Source: Eubacteriales bacterium
GTDB lineage: Bacteria > Bacillota > Clostridia > Oscillospirales > CAG-272
Assembly (NCBI GenBank): GCA_028709565.1
Contig: JAQVWU010000178.1
Location: forward strand, 1-6,423
Direction: 5' to 3'
Length of the DNA stretch: 6,423 nucleotides
The translations under genes were made by a program, and so were the position numbers. This document shows positions 1 through 5,936 of this stretch, one piece after another. The notes beneath the pieces were generated by a model, which was not told the origin of the DNA, ran no database searches, and saw only the letters and a program-made list of their open reading frames with translations. The first letter of the stretch is position 1. Every line of letters begins with the position of its first letter.

Positions 1-891
1 GAGTCGGTTGTTCGTGAGGCGGAGTTAATAACAAAATTACCCGGATTCAAAGTCTATATACATGATATCGGCGGACCTTCGGCTAATTTCCGTTATCCTT
101 CCTGCAGTCGCCAGTTGAAACACGGTGTCTGTGCTGACCGAAAATGTCTTACTCCCTCGCCTTGCAAACACCTGATAGCTGATCACAGTGAATATTCCCG
201 GTTACTCAGTGCTGTTGAACAGGTCCAAGGTGTCAAAAAGGTTTTCATTCGTTCAGGCATACGCTATGATTATCTGCTTTATGATAAAGATGACACCTTC
301 TTCCGTAAACTGATACGCGATCATGTCAGCGGACAGCTTAAAGTCGCGCCCGAACATTGTTGTGAAAATGTTTTGATGTTTATGGGAAAACCCGCTATAG
401 GGCTGTATGAACGTTTCAGCGAACTGTTCTATGAAGTCACCGGTTCTTTTAATAAAGAACAATACCTTATACCCTATTTGATGTCCGGTCACCCTGGCAG
501 CCGAATGACGGATGCCGTTGAACTCGCACTTTATCTTAAGAAGAACAAATATAAACCGCAACAGGTACAGGATTTTTACCCGACACCCGGCACAGCGTCA
601 ACGGTCATGTATTATACCGGCATAAATCCATATGACGGAAAAAAGGTATATACCGAGACCGATTACAACGCCAAGCGTATGCAGCGTGCCCTTCTCCAGT
701 GGAATCGACCGGAAAATGCGGATTTGATACGCCGGGCTTTACACATTGCCGGCAGAAATGATCTGATAGGAAACGGCAAGGAATGCCTTGTGACTAACAA
801 AAGCGAATATACAAAATCCGGTTATAATAAAAACAAACAAAAGCGTTTATTGAAAACAAATAAAAAAACCAAATTCAAAAAACTAAAATAA
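1..891 (+). CDS. ygiQ: YgiQ-family radical SAM protein, C-terminal part (5' truncated by window)
   Basis: The frame is open from base 1 to the TAA at 889-891, giving the last 296 residues. The family is usually about 600-700 residues, so the N-terminal domain and the radical SAM CxxxCxxC motif lie outside the window. Hallmarks seen: HDIGGPSANFR (about 21-31), cysteines C35, C44, C49 and C55 ending in CLTPSPC, KKVFIRSGIRYDYLL, VSGQLKVAPEH, QYLIPYLMSGHPGS, then the C-terminal DUF3362-type stretch with QQVQDFYPTPGTAST, MYYTG, QRALLQWNRPEN and GRNDLIG. The last 25 or so residues are Lys/Asn-rich and look disordered. The reaction of YgiQ proteins is, to my knowledge, not established; a SAM-dependent radical reaction in the cytoplasm is inferred from family membership. 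The TTG at 115 is an internal Leu codon, not a start, because conserved family sequence continues upstream of it. It converges on aspS and shares its terminator. Confidence 0.95.
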   Translation, partial: ESVVREAELITKLPGFKVYIHDIGGPSANFRYPSCSRQLKHGVCADRKCLTPSPCKHLIADHSEYSRLLSAVEQVQGVKKVFIRSGIRYDYLLYDKDDTFFRKLIRDHVSGQLKVAPEHCCENVLMFMGKPAIGLYERFSELFYEVTGSFNKEQYLIPYLMSGHPGSRMTDAVELALYLKKNKYKPQQVQDFYPTPGTASTVMYYTGINPYDGKKVYTETDYNAKRMQRALLQWNRPENADLIRRALHIAGRNDLIGNGKECLVTNKSEYTKSGYNKNKQKRLLKTNKKTKFKKLK

Positions 892-903
892 AGTACGGCT
901 ATA

Positions 904-927
904 CCTGTTCATCAGACAGGAGTTTTT
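904..927 (+). terminator. weak hairpin downstream of ygiQ, possible accessory terminator
   Basis: CCTGT at 904-908 pairs with ACAGG at 916-920 around a 7-nt loop, followed by AGTTTTT at 921-927. The stem is only 5 bp and the T-tract short, so it could be chance. The strong hairpin 20 bases further on would make it redundant. Confidence 0.25.
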
Positions 928-943
928 GAATTTATAACGAGAA

Positions 944-992
944 AAACAAAAAAAGAACGTATATCGCGGAAATATACGTTCTTTTTTTGTTT
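944..992. terminator. bidirectional Rho-independent terminator between ygiQ and aspS
   Basis: Bases 944-964 are the exact reverse complement of 972-992, with a 7-nt loop (CGCGGAA) at 965-971. The inner stem GAACGTATAT/ATATACGTTC is flanked on the plus strand by a run of seven T and on the opposite side by a run of seven A, which reads as T when transcribed from the other strand. The hairpin can therefore end transcription of ygiQ on the plus strand and of hisS-aspS on the minus strand. Its right edge overlaps the first two plus-strand bases of the aspS stop codon (991-993). Confidence 0.9.
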
Positions 993-2793
993 ATGAAATA
1001 GATTCTTCTTTTTTAACAACGGCAATACCCAACTCGTCAAGCGACTTTTTATCTGCCGGGGCCGGGGATTTTGTCATAAGTTCAGATGCGTTTTGGACCT
1101 TCGGAAAAGCAATTACATCTCTAATATCTTCCAATCCTAACAGTAAAGCTGTCAATCGGTCAAGACCAAATGCAAATCCGCCGTGCGGAGGCGTTCCGTA
1201 TTTAAACGCTTCCAACAAGAAGCCGAACTTATCGTTAGCTTCTTGTTTTGTCAAACCCAGTACATCGAATATTTTAGATTGTATTTCAGCTTTGTGTATT
1301 CTGATTGAACCGCCTCCCGCTTCTGTTCCGTTTATAACGATATCGTAAGCAATGGACCGTACTTTTTCGGGATCTGTTTCCAGAAATGGGATGTCCTCAG
1401 CCACCGGCATTGTAAAAGGATGGTGTTTTGATACATAACGCTTGTCTTCTTCACTGTATTCAAGCAATGGAAAATCAGTAACCCAAAGCAGTTTGTATTC
1501 TGAAGGATTTGTAAGTTTTAACTTTTTTGCGATATTGTTTCTTAAAGCCCCCAGTGAGTTGAAGACAACATTGTCATTGTCGGCAACAATAAAAGCAATA
1601 TCGCCTTCACGGATATTCAGCGCCGTATTAACAGTTTCGTTTTCCTTATCTGTCAAAAATTTGGCATATGACGAAGATATTTCACCGTTTAAATTCTTAT
1701 ACCATGCAAGACCTTTGGCATTATATGTTTTAACAAATTCAGTCAGCGCGTCGATTTCTTTCCGGGAGAATTTGTCGGCGCCATCAGTTATATTTATGCC
1801 GCGCACGCTGCCGCCGGATGCCACGGTTCCCGCGAAAACTTTGAATCCGCAATTTTTCACCGCTTCTGAAATATTTACAAGTTCAAAACCGAACCTTAGG
1901 TCAGGCTTATCCGATCCGAAGCGTTCCATAGCTTCCTGATAGGGGATACGAAGCAGAGGGATTTCCAAATCTATATCTTTGAACTCTTTGAATAAATACT
2001 TTAGGTAATGCTCAATGATATAAAAGATATCATCCTGATTAACAAAGGACATCTCCAGGTCTATCTGGGTAAATTCCGGCTGTCGGTCAGCACGAAGGTC
2101 TTCGTCGCGATAGCATCTGGCTATTTGCATGTAGCGATCAAAACCGGCGAGCATTAACAATTGTTTATAAATTTGGGGGGATTGAGGCAGCGCATAAAAG
2201 TTTCCCGGATGAATACGGCTGGGTACCAGATAATCACGCGCTCCTTCGGGTGTGGGTTTAATGAGGTTGGGAGTTTCAATGTCAACAAAACCGTTATCGG
2301 CAAAGAAATCTCTCGTTAATTTTGTGATTTTACTGCGCGCCATAATATTGCGTTGTAAATCCGGTCTCCGAAGATCAAGATACCGATGTTTTAAACGAAG
2401 CTCCATACGCACATCACTGTTTTCCGTTATTTCAAAGGGCGGTGTTTCTGCTGCCGACAGTATATTCAATTCATCAACAGCTATTTCTATTTCACCGGTC
2501 GCGCGGCTTAAGTTGACCGCGCCTTCAGCTCTAGCTCTGACAAATCCCTTTGCGCATAAAACATATTCAGCGCGGATGCCAAAGGCTTTTTTAAATATCA
2601 CGGCGTCGGTATTTTCATCAAAAGCAAGTTGTATAATGCCCGAACGATCCCTCAAATCAATGAAAATGAGACTGCCCAAATCGCGCTGGCGTTGAGTCCA
2701 TCCCATGACACAAACATAGCTTCCGATATCTTTTGCAGTAAATTCACCGCAATACCTGGTTCTTTTGTAATTTCCAGTCATCAGTCCATCCAT
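991..2793 (-). CDS. aspS: aspartyl-tRNA synthetase (AspRS), complete
   Basis: Class IIb aminoacyl-tRNA synthetase that activates Asp with ATP and charges tRNA-Asp in the cytoplasm. The 600 residues match full-length bacterial AspRS. Domains in order: OB-fold anticodon-binding domain about 10-115 (GWTQRQRDLGSLIFIDLRDR at 31-50); class II motif 1 region RLKHRYLDLRRPD (133-145); GARDYLVPSR (184-193) and ALPQSPQ (201-207); motif 2 YRDEDLRADRQPEFTQ (228-243); the bacterial GAD-type insertion about 310-415; GGGSIRIH (493-500); and motif 3 GLDRL (543-547). All expected catalytic motifs are present. Leu39 sits where E. coli AspRS has Leu30, which suggests the tRNA-Asp-specific (discriminating) type; this is inference. 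The start at 2793 is chosen for its G-run ribosome site. An ATG at codon 5 (2781) is the alternative and would shorten an N-terminal extension of about nine residues relative to E. coli. It is the second gene of the operon, 26 bp after hisS. Confidence 0.98.
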   Translation of the reverse strand: MDGLMTGNYKRTRYCGEFTAKDIGSYVCVMGWTQRQRDLGSLIFIDLRDRSGIIQLAFDENTDAVIFKKAFGIRAEYVLCAKGFVRARAEGAVNLSRATGEIEIAVDELNILSAAETPPFEITENSDVRMELRLKHRYLDLRRPDLQRNIMARSKITKLTRDFFADNGFVDIETPNLIKPTPEGARDYLVPSRIHPGNFYALPQSPQIYKQLLMLAGFDRYMQIARCYRDEDLRADRQPEFTQIDLEMSFVNQDDIFYIIEHYLKYLFKEFKDIDLEIPLLRIPYQEAMERFGSDKPDLRFGFELVNISEAVKNCGFKVFAGTVASGGSVRGINITDGADKFSRKEIDALTEFVKTYNAKGLAWYKNLNGEISSSYAKFLTDKENETVNTALNIREGDIAFIVADNDNVVFNSLGALRNNIAKKLKLTNPSEYKLLWVTDFPLLEYSEEDKRYVSKHHPFTMPVAEDIPFLETDPEKVRSIAYDIVINGTEAGGGSIRIHKAEIQSKIFDVLGLTKQEANDKFGFLLEAFKYGTPPHGGFAFGLDRLTALLLGLEDIRDVIAFPKVQNASELMTKSPAPADKKSLDELGIAVVKKEESIS

Positions 2794-2800
2794 TTATAAA

Positions 2801-2807
2801 TCCCCCC
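2801..2807 (-). promoter_or_regulatory. ribosome binding site of aspS (G-run)
   Basis: Reading the minus strand, GGGGGGA lies 7 nt before the ATG at 2793. It can pair with the CCUCC core of 16S rRNA if one G-U pair is allowed. The in-frame ATG at 2781 has only GGATGGA, which is closer than usual (3 nt), so this site favours the upstream start. Confidence 0.7.
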
Positions 2808-2819
2808 GCAAAATTATTT

Positions 2820-4091
2820 TTATTTATCATAACCGAGTAATCTCCGTAGTATATCAGTATCATTAATATCTACAGGTGTCTGAGAACCGTCTCTCATATT
2901 TTTTAATTGAGCTTTACCGCTTTCTATTTCATTGTCGCCGAGAATCAGAGTAAATGCGGCACCCTTTTTATCCGCATATTTCATTTGTGCTTTTAATGAA
3001 CGTCCGATAATATCACATTCCGCAAATATACCACCGGCTCTCAGTTTTTCGGCAAGAGAAACGGCATGAACGGACGCGGTTTCACCCAGCGAAGCGATAT
3101 ACAATAAAGGATTTTCATTATATTTACTTTTAATGTTGTTATCACTGCTTTTTAACGCTAATATTAAACGTGTTATCCCCATGGCAAATCCGATACCGGT
3201 TGTGGAAGGTCCTCCTATAGCTTCGATTAGACCGTCATAACGACCACCGCCGCAGAGCGTACCCTGGGCGCCGATATCATCGGAGATAAATTCGAATACC
3301 GTACGTGTATAATAATCCAGACCTCGAACGATATTTGTATTAATCCTATAATCTATACCTATTTTTGTCAGGGTTCTTTTTAATATCTCAAAATGCTCAC
3401 CGCAGTCATCGCAGAGAAAATCAATTGTTTTCGGAACACCTTCCCTTAGTTTTACACAATCGTTATTTTTACAATCCAGTATACGCAGCGGATTGGTTTC
3501 AAGCCGGTCGCGGCATGTCTCACAAAGATTTGAGATGTTTAACTTATAATATTCTTTCAACCTGGAATGGTATCGCGGTCGGCAATCTGAACAACCCAAA
3601 GTATTTATGTGTAGAGAAACACTCTTTATTCCGATATTTCGTATTATAGCGTCTGCCAGCGAAATAATTTCCGCGTCCGCAACCGCTGTAGCAGCGCCGA
3701 ACAGTTCAGCGCCAAATTGATAAAATTCACGGCTTCTGCCGGCTTGAGGCTTTTCATAACGGAAACAACTGGATAAATAGTATAATCTCAAGGGCATTGA
3801 ATCGGCATACAGACTGTTTTCTATAACGCTGCGTGCAACGCAGGCAGTTCCCTCTGGCCTCAGAGTCAGACTGCGGTTATCCCGGTCATAGAAGGTATAC
3901 ATCTCCTTTTGCACTACATCCGTGTCATTTCCAACACCTCTCATAAAGAGTTCGGTTGCTTCAAACGTAGGAAAACGTATTTCTCCGTATCCATAATTTG
4001 ATGCGACTTTGCGTGCGGTATCTTCAATAAATCGCCAAACAGGCGATTCATCCGGTAAAATATCAATTGTTCCGCGCGGTTTCTGTATCAT
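2820..4091 (-). CDS. hisS: histidyl-tRNA synthetase (HisRS), complete
   Basis: Class IIa aminoacyl-tRNA synthetase that charges tRNA-His. The 423 residues are the normal bacterial length. Seen in order: the N-terminal PRGTIDILPDE (5-15); motif 1 region about 35-62; TLRPEGT (76-82); motif 2 SSCFRYEKPQAGRSREFYQF (107-126); an insertion domain about 165-235; the histidine-binding RGLDYYTRTVFEF (256-268); GGGRYDGL (281-288); motif 3 GIGFAMGITRL (299-309); and the alpha/beta anticodon-binding domain from about 328 to the end. The insertion carries four cysteine pairs: C167/C170, C190/C193, C207/C212 and C227/C230. As far as I know this pattern is common in clostridial and related HisRS, and it suggests a structural metal site (inference). 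The start is supported by AGGGGAG at 4097-4103 (minus strand), 5 nt upstream. First gene of the hisS-aspS operon, transcribed from the promoter at 4165-4193. Confidence 0.98.
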   Translation of the reverse strand: MIQKPRGTIDILPDESPVWRFIEDTARKVASNYGYGEIRFPTFEATELFMRGVGNDTDVVQKEMYTFYDRDNRSLTLRPEGTACVARSVIENSLYADSMPLRLYYLSSCFRYEKPQAGRSREFYQFGAELFGAATAVADAEIISLADAIIRNIGIKSVSLHINTLGCSDCRPRYHSRLKEYYKLNISNLCETCRDRLETNPLRILDCKNNDCVKLREGVPKTIDFLCDDCGEHFEILKRTLTKIGIDYRINTNIVRGLDYYTRTVFEFISDDIGAQGTLCGGGRYDGLIEAIGGPSTTGIGFAMGITRLILALKSSDNNIKSKYNENPLLYIASLGETASVHAVSLAEKLRAGGIFAECDIIGRSLKAQMKYADKKGAAFTLILGDNEIESGKAQLKNMRDGSQTPVDINDTDILRRLLGYDK

Positions 4092-4164
4092 TTAATCTCC
4101 CCTAATCTGCTCTTTATGGCATAAAAAATGCATCTGTCAATAGCTGCTTGTTTTAATTATGGTA

Positions 4165-4193
4165 ATTATATCAGAAGTACTTATGGTTGTCAA
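4165..4193 (-). promoter_or_regulatory. sigma-A type promoter of the hisS-aspS operon
   Basis: On the minus strand TTGACA (4193-4188) is followed after exactly 17 nt by TATAAT (4170-4165). The bases just before the -10 are TGA, giving an extended -10 (TGnTATAAT). Both hexamers match consensus at every position. Transcription should start near 4158, leaving a leader of about 67 nt before hisS. The leader holds no T-box motif (TGGNACCGCG type) and only a small GCAT-A5-ATGC hairpin at 4119-4131 (plus-strand coordinates). Confidence 0.85.
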
Positions 4194-4222
4194 GATTTTA
4201 ATAACATAATGACATAACAGTC

Positions 4223-4251
4223 TTGAACTTAGGCTTTACTTAAGTTATAAT
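4223..4251 (+). promoter_or_regulatory. sigma-A type promoter of the sulfatase gene
   Basis: TTGAAC (4223-4228, four of six consensus bases) is followed after 17 nt by a perfect TATAAT (4246-4251). Transcription would start near 4258, about 67 nt before the ATG. It points away from the hisS promoter, and 29 bp separate the two -35 boxes. An inverted repeat AACTTA-N9-TAAGTT (4226-4246) spans from the -35 to the first base of the -10 and could be an operator, though it is short. Confidence 0.7.
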
Positions 4252-4324
4252 AAATGTACAGTGTATTATTAATTCAATGAGTATTCAACTGATAATCAAA
4301 ATTTAAATTTACAGGAAGGCTGAA

Positions 4325-5800
4325 ATGAGAGTTATATTTTTTGACATTGACACACTGCGTCCCGATCATCTGGGTTGTTACGGTTATAAACGAAATACCT
4401 CGCCGAATATAGACTCGGTGGCTTCGGAAGGCATACGTTTTGACAATTATTATTGTCCCAATGCCCCATGCCTGCCTTCGCGTGCGTCATTAATAACAGG
4501 TCAGTTCGGCATACGGACCGGTATCGTAGGGCACGGCGGTACAGCTGCTGATTTAAGACCGCAGGGAGTGTCGCGGGGTTTTACCGATTTATACAGTGAA
4601 AACAGTCTGTTTATGCAGTTCCGTCATGCGGGTTATCATACTGCATCCATTTCTACATTTGCCGAACGCCACTCGGCATGGTGGTTCAATGCCGGATTCA
4701 AAGAGATATATAATGTCGGTGGACGCGGCAACGAAATAGCTGCCGAGGTAACGCCTGCAGCGCTTGACTGGCTGGATCGGAATGGAACAGAGGACAACTG
4801 GATATTACACGTGCATTACTGGGATCCTCATACCCCCTACCGTACCCCTGCTGATTTTGGCAATCCTTTTCATGACCAACCGCTCGGCGACGATTGGATT
4901 ATTGACGATATATTTGAAGAACACCTGCTGCATGTAGGCCCTCACGGAGCGAATGAGATCGGCATGTGGACAGACAAGTCCTCCGATTTATACCCTCGTC
5001 ATCCCGGCAAGCTGGAAAACCGTGGTGATGTAAAAAATTTTATAGATAATTATGACTGCGGTATAAAGTATACAGATGATAATGTAGGTATGATATTAGA
5101 CAAATTGCGTTCCATTGGCATTTACGATGATACATCCATTATTATCACCTCGGACCACGGCGAAAACATGGGTGAACTGGGAATATACGCAGAACACGGT
5201 ACGGCAGACGAAGCAACCTGCCACATACCTATGATTATCAAATGGAAAAACGGTGTATCAGGACATGTTGATTCGGGTTTTCATTCCAATGTTGATTTAT
5301 ACCCGACTATACGCGAGCTTCTCGGAGGTTATAATGTCGGCAAATATGAATATGACGGATTAAGTTATGCGGATACTATAACCAAAGGAGCGGATTGTTC
5401 ACAGCCCAACGTTGTATTGACACAATGTGCTCATGTTTGCCAACGCAGTGCACGTTTCAGTGATTATATATATATACGTACCATTCATGGCGGTTACCAT
5501 CTGATGCCGAAAGAAATGTTATTCAATGTTACAGAAGACCCGCATGAATTATTAAATATTGCGGAAAGTGAACCTGAATTATGTTCAACCGGAGCAAAAA
5601 TAATACTGGACTGGGAAAACGAGATGATGACAAAATCTTTATATGATACCGACCCGATGTGGACCGTTATGCGTCAGGGGGGGCCGGAACACTGCCGCGG
5701 TCAATTGGAAAAATATATAGAACGTATTAAAGGCACGTCCCGGGATTATGGTGTAGAATTGTTAAAAAAACAATACTACCGTGATTTAGCGCCGAAATAA
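4325..5800 (+). CDS. sulfatase (arylsulfatase family, Cys-type formylglycine enzyme), cytosolic
   Basis: Member of the sulfatase/alkaline phosphatase-like hydrolase superfamily, which removes sulfate esters using a formylglycine made from a conserved Cys or Ser. Seen: N-terminal metal-binding segment FFDIDTLRPDHLGCYGY (5-21, with D7 and D9); TSPNID (25-30); the signature CLPSRASLITG (49-59), a C-x-P-S-R motif with C49 as the residue to be modified; HYWDPHTPY (164-172); the second metal segment TSDHGENMGELG (275-286, D277 and H278) with H291; and a C-terminal LFNVTEDPHELLNIA (399-413). The 491 residues are full length. There is no signal peptide, so the enzyme should act in the cytosol, on small or imported substrates. 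C49 requires a maturase (anaerobic anSME or FGE), and none is in the window. The substrate cannot be told; a phosphonate or phosphate-ester hydrolase of the same fold is the main alternative. AGGAAGG at 4313-4319 sits 5 nt before the ATG. It is divergent from hisS. Confidence 0.92.
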   Translation: MRVIFFDIDTLRPDHLGCYGYKRNTSPNIDSVASEGIRFDNYYCPNAPCLPSRASLITGQFGIRTGIVGHGGTAADLRPQGVSRGFTDLYSENSLFMQFRHAGYHTASISTFAERHSAWWFNAGFKEIYNVGGRGNEIAAEVTPAALDWLDRNGTEDNWILHVHYWDPHTPYRTPADFGNPFHDQPLGDDWIIDDIFEEHLLHVGPHGANEIGMWTDKSSDLYPRHPGKLENRGDVKNFIDNYDCGIKYTDDNVGMILDKLRSIGIYDDTSIIITSDHGENMGELGIYAEHGTADEATCHIPMIIKWKNGVSGHVDSGFHSNVDLYPTIRELLGGYNVGKYEYDGLSYADTITKGADCSQPNVVLTQCAHVCQRSARFSDYIYIRTIHGGYHLMPKEMLFNVTEDPHELLNIAESEPELCSTGAKIILDWENEMMTKSLYDTDPMWTVMRQGGPEHCRGQLEKYIERIKGTSRDYGVELLKKQYYRDLAPK

Positions 5801-5936
5801 AACATTTTTTTAATAGTTTTTAAAATAATTCCGGCGTTTATAAACGTATAATTTCATTTGCCTCGGATAAAATAACTCCGTAACGAGAAAACATTTATTT
5901 TATTATAATATTTATTATAAATATGGGGGAATAAAA
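5801..5936. other. AT-rich intergenic spacer between sulfatase and lipoprotein genes
   Basis: No clear stem followed by a T-tract is seen after the sulfatase stop, only T-runs at about 5804-5824 without a convincing GC stem. Two palindromic elements stand out: a perfect 12-bp palindrome CGTTTATAAACG at 5835-5846, and an 8-bp inverted repeat TTATAATA-TT-TATTATAA at 5903-5920. The second contains TATAAT (5904-5909), a possible -10 box for the downstream gene, but I see no good -35 at 16-18 nt upstream. Whether the lipoprotein gene has its own promoter is open. Confidence 0.5.
5925..5930 (+). promoter_or_regulatory. ribosome binding site deciding the TTG start at 5937
   Basis: GGGGGA lies 6 nt upstream of TTG at 5937-5939, the same G-run type as at aspS. 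The nearby ATG at 5948-5950 is in another frame, and only the TTG opens a reading frame with a signal peptide. Confidence 0.65.

Noticed and set aside
165..230. Zinc-finger or nucleic-acid-binding novelty in HisRS (residue coordinates of the protein)
   Set aside because: The four cysteine pairs in the insertion domain match what I know of ordinary clostridial-type HisRS, so they are not unusual.
253..561. Minus-strand open frame inside ygiQ
   Set aside because: It lies entirely antisense to well-conserved ygiQ sequence and resembles no family.
115..891. A stand-alone gene starting at TTG 115
   Set aside because: The reading frame continues to base 1 with conserved YgiQ sequence (HDIGGPSANFR and the first cysteine), so TTG 115 is an internal Leu codon.
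1442..1939. Plus-strand open frames inside aspS (also 2252-2695) and hisS (3365-3649)
   Set aside because: They lie antisense to clearly conserved synthetase domains, and their Ser/Leu-rich translations look like shadows.
4112..4140. Second minus-strand promoter for hisS (TTGACA at 4140-4135)
   Set aside because: The best -10 match is CATAAA with a 16-nt spacer, and the start would leave a leader of only about 15 nt. The upstream promoter is far better, though a minor role cannot be excluded.
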